Source of the DNA: JBARKJ01 sp963698885
GTDB taxonomy: Bacteria; Nitrospirota; JACRHJ01
Length of the DNA: 64,000 nucleotides
Reading direction: 5' to 3'
NCBI GenBank assembly: GCA_963698885.1
Contig: CAVOSJ010000004.1
Location: forward strand, 372,001 to 436,000
Under the pieces are notes generated by a model. The model ran no database searches, was not told the DNA's origin, and saw only the letters and a list, made by a program, of their open reading frames with translations. Positions within the stretch are counted from its first letter, which is position 1. Each line of letters begins with the position of its first letter. Position numbers and translations under genes: made by a program. Below, piece by piece: positions 1 through 8,096 of this stretch.

Positions 1-192
1 CGAGACGTCTATCACGGCGAGACGAAGCGATATCCCCACTTGCGGAGCGGCTAATCCCACCCCCGGCGCGGCATACATCGTCTCTATCATGTCGTCTATA
101 AGCTTCTGAATTTCCGGGGTTATCTCCGTCACCGGCTTCGATTTCCGCCGGAGGACGGGGTCCGGATATTTTCTTATTTCAAGGATTGCCAA
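1..192 (-). CDS. def: Peptide deformylase, N-terminal part (cut by window edge)
   Basis: Removes the N-terminal formyl group from nascent proteins in the cytosol. The 64 visible residues begin MAILEIRKYPDPVLRRKSKP and include the first family signature, GVGLAAPQVG, at about residues 45-54. The metal-binding EGCLS and HExxH motifs lie beyond the window. I chose a TTG start at 192 because AGGAGG lies about 8 bases upstream in the same frame. The gene follows clpB on the same strand after about 70 bases. Confidence 0.9.
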   Translation of the reverse strand, partial: MAILEIRKYPDPVLRRKSKPVTEITPEIQKLIDDMIETMYAAPGVGLAAPQVGISLRLAVIDVS

Positions 193-261
193 AACTCATC
201 CTCCTAAACCTTTGGCTACACATACCTTTGTACCATTTTCAGCGCAAAATTTCAAGATAAA

Positions 262-2862
262 CTACGCCGCTTCCGCCTCCAGCATACGGCGGAAAACGAG
301 CCTTCCGCCTTCTACGTCGGCCTGTACGGTATCACCCTCCTTGAACTGGCCTTCCAGTATCTTCATGGCGAGCGGGTTCAGTATCTCCCGCTGGATGGTG
401 CGCTTAAGCGGCCTCGCGCCGTATGCCGGGTCGTATCCCAGCGTTACCAGCATCTCCCTCGCCGCCGGGGTCAGGGTTATATTTATCTTCTTCTGGGCAA
501 GGTGCCTCTGGAGCAGCCTTAGCTGAATATCGATTATCCTCTTCAACTGCTCTTCGGTGAGCGGGTGGAATATGATGATGTCGTCGATGCGGTTTAGGAA
601 CTCCGGCTTGAAATGATGCCTGAGCGCCTCCGACACGAGCTTTCGCATCTCCTCTTCGTTTTTGGCCTCCTGGATGAACTGGCTCCCGATGTTGGAGGTC
701 ATGATGACGACCGTGTTCTTGCAGTCCACCGTCCGCCCGTGCCCGTCGGTCAGCCTGCCGTCTTCCAGCAGTTGCAAAAGGACGTTAAATACCTCCGGAT
801 GCGCCTTCTCTATCTCGTCGAACAGTATCACGGAGTATGGCCGTCTGCGCACCGCCTCGGTCAGCTGCCCGCCCTCCTCGAAGCCCACGTACCCCGGAGG
901 CGCGCCGATAAGCCTCGACACGGTATGCTTCTCCTGGTACTCGGACATGTCTATCCGTATCATCGCCTTCTCGTCGTCGAAAAGGAATTCCGCGAGCGCC
1001 CGTGCCAGCTCCGTCTTGCCGACTCCGGTGGGGCCAAGGAATATGAACGAGCCAATGGGACGGTCCGGGTCCTGTATTCCCGCCCTCGCCCGGCGCACCG
1101 CGTCCGATACCGCGACCACCGCCTCGTCCTGCCCCACGACCCGCTCCTTGAGGCGCTCCTCCATCTTAGTCAGCTTGGCCATCTCGCCTTCCAGCATCTT
1201 CGATACCGGCACGCCCGTCCACTTCGAGACTATATCCGCGATGTCCTCCTCATCCACTTCTTCTTTTAGAAGCGAACCCTGGGCCTGCAAGGCGCTAAGG
1301 GCCTCGTTCTGCTTCTCAAGCTCACGGTTAAGCTCCACTATCGTCCCGTAACGAAGCTCCGCCGTCCGCCCGAGGTTCCCTTCGCGCTCCGCCCGCTCGG
1401 CCTCGCCCCTGGCCTGCTCCAGCTTCTCTTTAAGCTCGCGTATCTTCTTTATGGCCTCTTTCTCGTTTATCCACCGGGCATGTAGCACGGAACGCTTTTC
1501 GCCGAGTTCGGCTATATCTTTCTCGATATTTTTCAGCCGCTCCTTCGACGCCGGGTCTTTTTCCTTTTTAACCGCCTGCTCCTCCACCTGGAGCCGCCGT
1601 ATGGTCCTCTCTAACTCGTCAAGCTCCGTGGGCATCGAATCGATCTCCATCCGGAGCTTGGACGCCGCCTCGTCGATTAAATCGATCGCCTTGTCCGGCA
1701 GGAACCTGTCCGTTATGTAGCGGTTGGACAGCGTCGCCGCGGCGATAAGAGCCGAGTCCTTTATACGGACGCCGTGGTGCACCTCGTAGCGTTCCTTCAG
1801 GCCGCGCAGTATCGAGATGGTATCCTCGACATTCGGCTCCTGCACCATGACGGGCTGGAAACGCCGCTCCAGTGCCGGGTCCTTCTCGATGTGCTTCCTG
1901 TACTCGTCTATGGTGGTCGCGCCCACGCACCGCAGGTCTCCCCTGGCCAGCGCCGGCTTCAGCATGTTCGAGGCGTCAATCGCCCCTTCCGCCGCGCCCG
2001 CCCCCACAAGGGTATGCATCTCGTCTATGAACAGGATGACCTTCCCCTGCGACTCCTCCACCGCTTTCAGCACCGCCTTCAGCCGGTCCTCGAACTCGCC
2101 CCGGAACTTGGCCCCGGCGATAAGAGACCCCATATCGAGCGCGACGACGCGCTTGTCTTTCAGGCCTTCCGGCACGTCCCCGGCGATTATCCGCTGGGCA
2201 AGGCCCTCCACTATGGCCGTCTTGCCGACGCCCGGCTCGCCTATCAGCACCGGGTTGTTCTTCGTCCTGCGGGAGAGCACCTGTATCACCCGGCGGACCT
2301 CCTCGTCCCGGCCTATTACAGGGTCCAGCTTGCCCTTCCTTGCGAGGTCGGTCAGGTCGCGCCCGTATTTCGTAAGCGCCTCGTACTTGTCCTCCGGGTT
2401 CTGGTCCGTGACCCGCTGGACGCCCCTTATCTCCTTCAGGGCGGAGAGGATCGAATCGCGTCTCGCGCCAGCCGACTTAAGTATCCGGCCCGCCGCGCCG
2501 TCGTCTTCCGCCATCGCTAAAAGCAGGTGCTCGGTCGAGACGTACTCGTCTTTTAAGCCCTCCATCTCGCGCGCCGCTTTATCTAAGACCTTGTTCAGCC
2601 GGGGCGTGACGTAGACCTGTCCCATCTGGCCCGCGCCAGAGACACTGGGCATCCGCTCCAGCTCCGAGATTACTTCGCCTTCAAGCGCACCCAAGTCCGC
2701 GCCGAGTCTCTTAAGTATTGGCGGCACCACGCCTTCCGGCTGTTTCAGAAGGGCCAGAAGCAGATGCTCGACATCCACCTGCTGCTGCCCCCGTCTGCCA
2801 GCTTCGTCCTGCGCGGCAAGTACCGCCTCCTGTGCCTTTACTGTAAATTTATCGAGACGCAT
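262..2862 (-). CDS. clpB: ATP-dependent disaggregase ClpB
   Basis: Hexameric AAA+ chaperone that pulls polypeptides out of aggregates together with DnaK/DnaJ. The 866 residues match the usual family length. The Clp N domain covers about residues 1-150. The first AAA+ module has Walker A GEPGVGKT near residue 205 and Walker B ILFIDEMH. A long charged coiled-coil middle domain (about 400-520) separates ClpB from ClpA. The second module has GPTGVGKT near residue 605 and ends in the conserved LNRIDDIIIF and YGARPLKR region. It is the last gene of the hsp20-dnaJ-hspR-clpB operon and is separated from hspR by a palindromic repeat. No frameshift is seen. Confidence 0.97.
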   Translation of the reverse strand: MRLDKFTVKAQEAVLAAQDEAGRRGQQQVDVEHLLLALLKQPEGVVPPILKRLGADLGALEGEVISELERMPSVSGAGQMGQVYVTPRLNKVLDKAAREMEGLKDEYVSTEHLLLAMAEDDGAAGRILKSAGARRDSILSALKEIRGVQRVTDQNPEDKYEALTKYGRDLTDLARKGKLDPVIGRDEEVRRVIQVLSRRTKNNPVLIGEPGVGKTAIVEGLAQRIIAGDVPEGLKDKRVVALDMGSLIAGAKFRGEFEDRLKAVLKAVEESQGKVILFIDEMHTLVGAGAAEGAIDASNMLKPALARGDLRCVGATTIDEYRKHIEKDPALERRFQPVMVQEPNVEDTISILRGLKERYEVHHGVRIKDSALIAAATLSNRYITDRFLPDKAIDLIDEAASKLRMEIDSMPTELDELERTIRRLQVEEQAVKKEKDPASKERLKNIEKDIAELGEKRSVLHARWINEKEAIKKIRELKEKLEQARGEAERAEREGNLGRTAELRYGTIVELNRELEKQNEALSALQAQGSLLKEEVDEEDIADIVSKWTGVPVSKMLEGEMAKLTKMEERLKERVVGQDEAVVAVSDAVRRARAGIQDPDRPIGSFIFLGPTGVGKTELARALAEFLFDDEKAMIRIDMSEYQEKHTVSRLIGAPPGYVGFEEGGQLTEAVRRRPYSVILFDEIEKAHPEVFNVLLQLLEDGRLTDGHGRTVDCKNTVVIMTSNIGSQFIQEAKNEEEMRKLVSEALRHHFKPEFLNRIDDIIIFHPLTEEQLKRIIDIQLRLLQRHLAQKKINITLTPAAREMLVTLGYDPAYGARPLKRTIQREILNPLAMKILEGQFKEGDTVQADVEGGRLVFRRMLEAEAA

Positions 2863-2885
2863 AAAACCTCCTAAACCTAACCTTT

Positions 2886-2925
2886 GTTACCTTTTTGTAA
2901 AAAGGTAACACCAAAAACTTTTAAA
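2886..2925 (-). repeat. Dispersed palindromic element, copy A (short form, inverted)
   Basis: A 24-bp hairpin (2886-2909) has arms GTTACCTTTTT and AAAAAGGTAAC with a 2-base loop. It is flanked by ACCAAAAACTTTTAAA, the reverse complement of the arm-proximal TTTAAAAGTTTTTGG found in the other copies. This copy is therefore inverted relative to copies B-E. It lacks hairpin 1. It fills the gap between the hspR stop and the clpB start. Confidence 0.85.
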
Positions 2926-2926
2926 C

Positions 2927-3316
2927 TTACCTCTTTTTCACGTTCATAACTGTCCCCTCCGGCGCCTTCGCCAGAGGATGTTTCATCTCTTCCTCGCGCC
3001 GCCTAATCTCCCGCATGAATTCCTCGCGCATATCGTGCATCATGTGGTCCATCTCCTCCTGGAGCTTCTGCATCCTCTCCCGCATGGTCAGTATAACCTC
3101 TACTCCGGCAAGGTTCACCCCCATCTCGCGGGTCAGGTTCAGTATCGTCCGGATGCGCTCCACGTCCTCTTCCGAGTACAACCGCACGCCCGCCCCGGTC
3201 CGGGACGGCTGGACGAAGCCTTCGCGCTCATAGAGCCTCAGCGTCTGGGGATGGACCCCAAGCATTTCCGAGACGACGCTTATCATGTAAACGGCACTGT
3301 GTCTCTTCATCATCAT
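2927..3316 (-). CDS. hspR: MerR-family heat-shock repressor HspR
   Basis: Predicted autoregulatory repressor of the chaperone operon. The 129 residues start with a MerR winged-helix domain (VYMISVVSEMLGVHPQTLRLYEREG, read in two parts, then VRLYSEEDVERI at about 45-56). A charged coiled coil follows (about 75-115), as in HspR proteins. It has no cysteine sensor motif. The start overlaps the dnaJ stop (ATGA), so the two are translationally coupled. A HAIR-like site over the operon promoter (4931-4951) is a plausible target. Confidence 0.9.
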   Translation of the reverse strand: MMMKRHSAVYMISVVSEMLGVHPQTLRLYEREGFVQPSRTGAGVRLYSEEDVERIRTILNLTREMGVNLAGVEVILTMRERMQKLQEEMDHMMHDMREEFMREIRRREEEMKHPLAKAPEGTVMNVKKR

Positions 3317-4494
3317 GCCGCTCCTTTACCGCGCCTGAACCCGCTGAAGGTTATGCCGGAACGCGGGTCATGCGGCACATGGCTCATAAAATCCTTGAGC
3401 GCGGATTTCGCCTGTTCGTTTAAGTGCGGCGGCACCGCCACCTTCACGCGCACGTACTGGTCGCCCACGCCGGAGCCGCCGAAGTGAGGCACGCCCTTGC
3501 CGCGCAGGCGGAACTCCTGGCCGGACTGCGTACCCGGCGGGATGGTCATCGTAACTACTCCGTCTTTCGTCGGCACGTCCACCTTGGCGCCTAAAGCGGC
3601 CTCCGAAAAGGTTATAGGTATCTCGCTGTGGAGGTTGTCCCCGCGCCTTTCGAAATAGGGGTGCTTCCGCACCTTCGTGATAATATATAAATCGCCCGGA
3701 GGCCCGCCGTTTACGCCGGGCCCGCCCATGCCCTGGAGCCGGACTTTCGAGCCGTTGTCCACACCGGCTGGGATTTTCACGGTAAGCTTGTCCGTCTTCG
3801 GGACGTAACCGCTGCCGCCGCAGTTTCCGCATGGGTCTTTAATCTTTTTCGCTCCGCCGCAGCGCGGGCAGGTCCTGTTTACGCCGAACGGCCCGCGTCC
3901 CGCCTTTATCTGCCCCGTACCGCCGCAGTCCGGGCAGGTCCTGGGCGTACTTCCAGGCTGCGAACCCGTCCCGCCGCATGCCGTGCACGGGGCCTCGCGC
4001 CGGAGGTTCAGTTGGGCGCTGGTCCCGAAGAGGGCGTCCTCCAGGTCCACTTCCATCGTCGTGGTCGAGTCCTGACCCTTCATGGGGCCCATACGCCCGC
4101 CGCCGCCGAACAGGCCTGAGAAGATATCCTCGAACCCGCCACCGCCGCCTTGGTAGCCTTCGAAGTCCTCCGGTCTGAACCCGCCGCCTCCGCCGCCGCC
4201 GGGCCTGTATTCGTACCTGTATCCTCCCGTCCCGCCTCCCGCGCCGGCACCCGCGCCCGCGGTCTGATCGAAGGCGGCGTGGCCGAAACGGTCGTACAAC
4301 TCGCGCTTTTTGGTGTCGGAGAGGACGTCGTTTGCCTCGCCTATTTCTTTGAACTTGCGCTCCGCTTCCTTGTCGCCGGGGTTCACGTCCGGGTGGTACT
4401 TACGGGCGAGCTTGCGGTACGCCTTCTTTATTTCCTTTTCGTCCGCGGCCTTCGGGACTCCAAGGACCTCGTAGTAATCCCTTTTCTGGGCCAT
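3313..4494 (-). CDS. dnaJ: Chaperone DnaJ (Hsp40)
   Basis: Co-chaperone that delivers substrates to DnaK and stimulates its ATPase. The 393 residues show a J domain with HPD at residues 34-36, then a long Gly/Phe-rich linker (about 75-145, with GAGAGAGGGTGG-like runs). Four CxxCxGxG-type zinc motifs follow (CTACGGTG, CPDCGGTG, CPRCGGAK, CGNCGGSG). The third lacks the usual final glycine pattern. The C-terminal substrate-binding domain is complete. The start lies 1 base after the hsp20 stop. No dnaK or grpE is present in this window. Confidence 0.96.
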   Translation of the reverse strand: MAQKRDYYEVLGVPKAADEKEIKKAYRKLARKYHPDVNPGDKEAERKFKEIGEANDVLSDTKKRELYDRFGHAAFDQTAGAGAGAGGGTGGYRYEYRPGGGGGGGFRPEDFEGYQGGGGGFEDIFSGLFGGGGRMGPMKGQDSTTTMEVDLEDALFGTSAQLNLRREAPCTACGGTGSQPGSTPRTCPDCGGTGQIKAGRGPFGVNRTCPRCGGAKKIKDPCGNCGGSGYVPKTDKLTVKIPAGVDNGSKVRLQGMGGPGVNGGPPGDLYIITKVRKHPYFERRGDNLHSEIPITFSEAALGAKVDVPTKDGVVTMTIPPGTQSGQEFRLRGKGVPHFGGSGVGDQYVRVKVAVPPHLNEQAKSALKDFMSHVPHDPRSGITFSGFRRGKGAA

Positions 4495-4495
4495 T

Positions 4496-4876
4496 TTAAC
4501 GCTCCACCTTCACTTGGACCTTCCTTACCTTGTTCACCTTGGGTATCACAACTTTCAGGAGCCCGTCGTTAAAATTGGCGGATGTCTTTGCCGAATCCAC
4601 ATCGCAGGGCATGGAAAATTTCCTGTGGAAGTGGCCGTAGTTCCTCTCAATGCGGTAGAAGTTCTCATGCTCCACGTCCCGCTCAAACCGCCTGTCCCCT
4701 TTAAGCGTCAGGACGTTGTCCGTTACGGTCAACGCTATATCCTCCTGCTCCACCCCCGGAAGCTCCGCCGTCAGGACTATCTCCTTCTCCGTCTCATAGA
4801 CGTCCACTGCGGGAGACCAGGTGCTCGGCTTTTCCGTCATAATGTCCTTGAACGGGTCCCATTTGATTATCTTCAT
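4496..4876 (-). CDS. hsp20: Small heat-shock protein, Hsp20 family
   Basis: ATP-independent holdase with an alpha-crystallin domain (about residues 30-120). Visible landmarks are VDVYETEKEIVLTAELPGV, NVLTLKGDRR and the C-terminal VIPKV, a typical I-x-I/V-type anchor. The longer open frame reaches 4987, but the start at 4876 (MKIIKWDPFKDI) is preferred because GGAGG lies about 8 bases upstream. This makes a normal 126-residue protein. First gene of the heat-shock operon. Confidence 0.93.
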   Translation of the reverse strand: MKIIKWDPFKDIMTEKPSTWSPAVDVYETEKEIVLTAELPGVEQEDIALTVTDNVLTLKGDRRFERDVEHENFYRIERNYGHFHRKFSMPCDVDSAKTSANFNDGLLKVVIPKVNKVRKVQVKVER

Positions 4877-4921
4877 TTTCACGTCCTCCGGAAGATGGTA
4901 TACTGTATCTGTGCTTTCATT

Positions 4922-4950
4922 ATTATGTAGCTTTAGTGTATCATTGTCAA
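4922..4950 (-). promoter_or_regulatory. Sigma-70-type promoter of the hsp20-dnaJ-hspR-clpB operon
   Basis: Read on the minus strand, a perfect -35 TTGACA (4945-4950) is followed by a 17-bp spacer and -10 CATAAT (4922-4927). The hsp20 start is about 45 bases downstream. The strength of this match and its overlap with a HAIR-like inverted repeat fit repression by HspR. Confidence 0.7.
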
Positions 4951-4951
4951 G
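4931..4951 (-). promoter_or_regulatory. HAIR-like HspR operator
   Basis: On the minus strand the site reads CTTGACA, 7 bases, ACTAAAG. The published HspR-associated inverted repeat is CTTGAGT-N7-ACTCAAG, so 5 of 7 and 6 of 7 half-site bases match with exactly the right spacing. It overlaps the -35 box, so binding would block RNA polymerase. Confidence 0.55.
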
Positions 4952-4981
4952 CCTGTTTATACCATGACAATCAGGAATATG

Positions 4982-5515
4982 ATGCAACTTTTCAGAAACG
5001 CTGTATTTTTAGTCTTAATCAGCATGGCAGTCACGCCCGCTCCCGCCAGCGCGGCTTACGTGGTAACCCTCACCAACGGGGAGACCATTAGCGCGGAAGA
5101 CTATAAAATCAATGACAGAACAATCGAACTTAAAATGGAAGGCGGCAGCGCCTCGTTCCGCCGCTCCCTGGTCGCGTCCATCTCCGGGGGCGGCCCCGGG
5201 GGGAAACTGCTCGCGCCTCCATCTGGCACCAGGGCTGTCGTCCAGTCCCCTGTCCGCACGCCCGCACCCAGAGCGCAAATTTCAGGGGAAGACACGCTGC
5301 GGAAATTGGCTATCGACAAAGTGGATTCGGAGGCGGAGCCGGAAGAAGTGGTGAAGCCGTCTGACGATATTACCGTGGAAGAGTTCATGGATAAAGAGGC
5401 TGAAAGCGGCGATGAATCCGTCGATGCGGCGGACCAGGACGGCAATTCCGGGGACGACGAGGGTTTTATGAAGGAGGAGGAACCGGACCAGGGAGATAAA
5501 GTTCCCGAAGAGTAA
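4982..5515 (+). CDS. Exported acidic protein of unknown function
   Basis: No family recognised. An N-terminal signal peptide (NAVFLVLISMAVTPAPASA) is followed by a short beta-rich segment YVVTLTNGETISAEDYKI, resembling small domains that handle membrane- or wall-associated partners. The C-terminal half is very acidic and low in complexity (EAEPEEVVKPSDDITVEEF, DEGFMKEEEP). The start at 4982 is chosen because AGGA lies 5 bases upstream; an in-frame ATG at 4964 lacks a ribosome site. It is divergent from the heat-shock operon and followed at once by a strong terminator. Confidence 0.75.
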   Translation: MQLFRNAVFLVLISMAVTPAPASAAYVVTLTNGETISAEDYKINDRTIELKMEGGSASFRRSLVASISGGGPGGKLLAPPSGTRAVVQSPVRTPAPRAQISGEDTLRKLAIDKVDSEAEPEEVVKPSDDITVEEFMDKEAESGDESVDAADQDGNSGDDEGFMKEEEPDQGDKVPEE

Positions 5516-5547
5516 AAAAAAGCGCCCTTAAAAGGGCGCTTTTTTTA
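5514..5547. terminator. Bidirectional rho-independent terminator
   Basis: A stem AGCGCCCTT/AAGGGCGCT with a short loop is bordered by an A-run on one side and a T-run on the other. It can serve both the plus-strand gene ending at 5515 and the minus-strand gene ending at 5576. Confidence 0.85.
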
Positions 5548-5575
5548 TGGCGAAATTTGCCCGGCCTTTAATCAC

Positions 5576-6229
5576 CTATTGGAGCCTTCTCCTCATCTGC
5601 AATGCGGGTACGCGAAACCTTACTATCACCGGCACGGAAGTCACGAGGGACCCTCCATCCATGAACGGGATGGACGAGCCGTTACTGAATAACATCTTGC
5701 TGGCGGATGCCGGATGTATCTTGGCCTTAATCATGGCCCTGTTGCCGTCTCTCCTCAGTACGCCCGCCATGTCCACGGCCCCGGTAAACTGCACAACGGT
5801 CCCGCTCCCGGCGAACAGGCCCGTTGCAGGGTCATAGGTCACGCTATCGTTGTTATCCAATCTGATGACACCGACGCCCGTGGTCTGGGCGGCAAGAACG
5901 TGCTCGGCCCGCCTCAGCGCGAACGGACCGGTAAAGCCGAGCCAGACGCCGCCGTCGGGGAAGCTTACCGTCCCCGCCATCGTGCCGGACAGGTTGTTGA
6001 ATGCCACCGTCATATTGTTGGGCCCCCGTCTGTTCCTGGCGATGCGGTGCAGGATTCTGTGGGGGCGGGTGGTCCCGACGTTCAACACGGAGACGTTTGC
6101 GGTCTTCATGGCGCCGTCGAAAAACAGGGTTGAGGTGGAATTTTTAAATATTGACACGTGCGCAAATGCTGGCAAAGAAAGAAATGCCAGAAAAACGATT
6201 ACCAGGACGGATAATACGATTTTCTTCAC
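5576..6229 (-). CDS. Secreted protein of unknown function
   Basis: 217 residues with a clear signal peptide (MKKIVLSVLVIVFLAFLSLP then AFA-H). The mature part is beta-rich, with several glycine-containing strands such as LSGTMAGTVSFPDGGVWLGF and TGLFAGSGTVVQFTGAVDMAG, and ends in a basic tail (QMRRRLQ). I recognise no catalytic motif or named family. It is transcribed toward the terminator at 5514-5547. The 100 bases on its other side, before arsC, are AT-rich and hold nothing I can identify. Confidence 0.75.
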   Translation of the reverse strand: MKKIVLSVLVIVFLAFLSLPAFAHVSIFKNSTSTLFFDGAMKTANVSVLNVGTTRPHRILHRIARNRRGPNNMTVAFNNLSGTMAGTVSFPDGGVWLGFTGPFALRRAEHVLAAQTTGVGVIRLDNNDSVTYDPATGLFAGSGTVVQFTGAVDMAGVLRRDGNRAMIKAKIHPASASKMLFSNGSSIPFMDGGSLVTSVPVIVRFRVPALQMRRRLQ

Positions 6230-6330
6230 TCTGCCTCCTGTGATTGTTATAGGTTGGCAATCAGTCCGGATGAACTTAATATATTATTACCTTAAATTAT
6301 CTGGAAAATCCAATTAACCCTTTTTAACAA

Positions 6331-6768
6331 TTAATCATTATTGGCAAAGGGCGCTTTTTTAATCTCTCGTATCAGTTCAACCACCTTACCCATTATCTCG
6401 TCCCTGGCCCGGCGGAACTCAGCCAGCACTTTTTCCTCGCTCCCCCTCGTCCCTACCGGGTCATCGACCGGCCAGTGGAGCCTTTTGATTTCCGGAGGCG
6501 TCGCCGGGCAGAGGGATTCCGCATGGCCGCAGAGTGTGATTATTAGGTCCATGCTGTTCAGAAGCTCGCGGTCGATGGCCTTCGAGGTCTGCCTGGAAAT
6601 ATCTATCCCCATCTCCGCCATAACCCTGGCAGCGTTTTCGTTGACGCCCGCGGGGGTCAGGCCCGCGCTGTAAACTTCCAGCGCATCCCCGCCGTAACGC
6701 CTTGCGAACCCCTCCGCCATCTGGCTCCGGCAGGAGTTGCCGGTGCAGAGAAACATGACTTTAACCAT
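6331..6768 (-). CDS. arsC: Arsenate reductase, low-molecular-weight phosphatase type
   Basis: Reduces arsenate to arsenite using thioredoxin. The N-terminal P-loop CTGNSCR gives the CX5R catalytic motif, and LCGHAESLC supplies the two relay cysteines seven residues apart, as in thioredoxin-coupled ArsC. DPVGTRGSEEK and the family C-terminal helix follow. The start at 6768 (MVKVMFLC) has GGAG 5 bases upstream. A longer open frame to 6828 only adds translation of palindromic element B and should not be used. Last gene of the arsenic operon. Confidence 0.93.
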   Translation of the reverse strand: MVKVMFLCTGNSCRSQMAEGFARRYGGDALEVYSAGLTPAGVNENAARVMAEMGIDISRQTSKAIDRELLNSMDLIITLCGHAESLCPATPPEIKRLHWPVDDPVGTRGSEEKVLAEFRRARDEIMGKVVELIREIKKAPFANND

Positions 6769-6787
6769 CAAAGCTCCGTAAAACCGT

Positions 6788-6829
6788 CCAAAAGTTTTTG
6801 GCGCTACCTTTTTACAAAAAGGTAGCAAA
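6788..6829 (+). repeat. Dispersed palindromic element, copy B (short form)
   Basis: The hairpin at 6803-6826 has arms GCTACCTTTTT and AAAAAGGTAGC. Compared with the GTTACC/GGTAAC of the other copies, both arms carry the matching substitution, so pairing is preserved. The arm-proximal CCAAAAGTTTTTGG is also an imperfect palindrome. The element lies between arsM stop and arsC start; hairpin 1 is absent. Confidence 0.85.
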
Positions 6830-6832
6830 GGT

Positions 6833-7609
6833 TTATTTCCTCGCCAGCAGTTTCAAGCTCCGAAGCCCCAGGTCGCTCACGTTATCCTTCGTGACGATCC
6901 CGCAGCCGCACGTGGTCTCCGCAAGAAACGACGCGTCGTCCATCGATATAACGGTCACGTCGGTAAACCCCGCGCGTTTAACGGCGGATACGTAATCGTC
7001 GTATTTTACCGCGCCCGACACGCAGCCGGTATATGCCTCGACGTTTTCCACTACTGCGCGCGGCAAATCCTTCGTCAGCACGATATCCGACACCATCAGC
7101 CTGCCGCCGCTCTTAAGGACGCGGTATGATTCGGAAAAGGTCTTGTCCTTGTCCACGGAGAGGTTTATCACGCAGTTGCTGATTACGCAGTCTATGGAGC
7201 CATCATCCACGGGCAAGGCTTCAATTTCGCCGTGACGGAACTCGACGTTAGTGAATTTCCCGTCTTCGGCATTCTTCATGGCACGGGAAAGCATCTCCGG
7301 CGTCATGTCCACGCCGATTACCATGCCTGAAGGGCCGACGCGGTTTGCGGCCAGGAATACGTCTATCCCCGCGCCGGAGCCAAGGTCAAGCACGACCTCG
7401 CCCTCTTTAAGGGAGGCAAGGGCGACGGGGTTGCCGCAGCCGACGCCAAGGACCGCGCCCTTCGGAAGGCCGAGCAGTTCATTTACGTCGTAGCCGATTT
7501 TTTCTTCGTGCGCGAATTTCGGCTTGATCGAGCCGCAGCAGCCGCCGGTTTCGCCTTTTGCAATGCCTGAATACGTCTTCTGAACGCTGAGCTTGATTTT
7601 TTTGTCCAT
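6833..7609 (-). CDS. arsM: Arsenite S-adenosylmethionine methyltransferase ArsM
   Basis: Converts As(III) to methylated, partly volatile species. The 258 residues contain the SAM-binding motif VVLDLGSGAGID (about 72-83) and the arsenite-binding cysteines in their usual surroundings: VGCGNPVALASL, ISNCVINLSVDKDK and YTGCVSGAV. An extra N-terminal GGCCGS and a C-terminal CGCG add thiols. It follows the CopZ-like gene by 3 bases and belongs to the same operon as acr3 and arsC. Confidence 0.93.
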   Translation of the reverse strand: MDKKIKLSVQKTYSGIAKGETGGCCGSIKPKFAHEEKIGYDVNELLGLPKGAVLGVGCGNPVALASLKEGEVVLDLGSGAGIDVFLAANRVGPSGMVIGVDMTPEMLSRAMKNAEDGKFTNVEFRHGEIEALPVDDGSIDCVISNCVINLSVDKDKTFSESYRVLKSGGRLMVSDIVLTKDLPRAVVENVEAYTGCVSGAVKYDDYVSAVKRAGFTDVTVISMDDASFLAETTCGCGIVTKDNVSDLGLRSLKLLARK

Positions 7610-7612
7610 GAT

Positions 7613-8062
7613 TTACCTCTTTTGTAATTCAGCCCCGATATAATCTTCCACCGTCTTCAAACAGCAGGAGCCTTGCGGGTTCCTTGTTTCACACGAGCAG
7701 CCTTCTTTTTTCATGCGCGCCTTGATGTCCTGCGCGGCCGAGCTTTTTCCCGTAAGCCGTATTTCCTCGGCTATCCCTTCCATGGTATGGCCGAAACAGT
7801 AGCATATCGGCCTGGGGGCGGAAGTTTCCTTGAGTCCTACCCGTACACTCAGGTCCCCCTTGGAGAAGGTGCGTCCGTCTTCCGTAAAATAAACCGTTTC
7901 GCACTCTTTCGTCTTGCAGAAAAAATAGCCGCCCTCTATTATATCGCCAAGTTTTTCCTTGCGTATTAAGGAGCGCACGGTGTCCGTCTTTACTGACATT
8001 CCCGCAGCGCCGCAGGACGGGCAAATGGCGGAAGGTCCCCTATGCAACTTCAGTTGGATCAC
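7613..8062 (-). CDS. CopZ-like Fe-S/zinc-binding protein of arsenic operon
   Basis: 149 residues rich in cysteine: CPSCG (14-18), CKTKEC, CYCFGHT, CSCET and SCC. The layout (N-terminal zinc knuckle, YFFC...VYF strand pair, ICYCFGHT with downstream helical bundle and CSCETRNPQGSCC) resembles the N-terminal [2Fe-2S]/zinc domain of archaeal-type CopZ, which also occurs without the copper chaperone domain in bacterial arsenic and mercury clusters. Its role here, perhaps metalloid or electron delivery, is inference from the neighbours. It lies 3 bases upstream of arsM. Confidence 0.75.
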   Translation of the reverse strand: MIQLKLHRGPSAICPSCGAAGMSVKTDTVRSLIRKEKLGDIIEGGYFFCKTKECETVYFTEDGRTFSKGDLSVRVGLKETSAPRPICYCFGHTMEGIAEEIRLTGKSSAAQDIKARMKKEGCSCETRNPQGSCCLKTVEDYIGAELQKR

Positions 8063-8096
8063 GGCAATTCTACTCCACGTTACCGCGCATTAGACC

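Noticed and set aside
613..2614. Several long plus-strand frames opposite clpB
   Set aside because: They are shadows of the high-GC clpB coding strand, with no ribosome sites and no protein-like domains.
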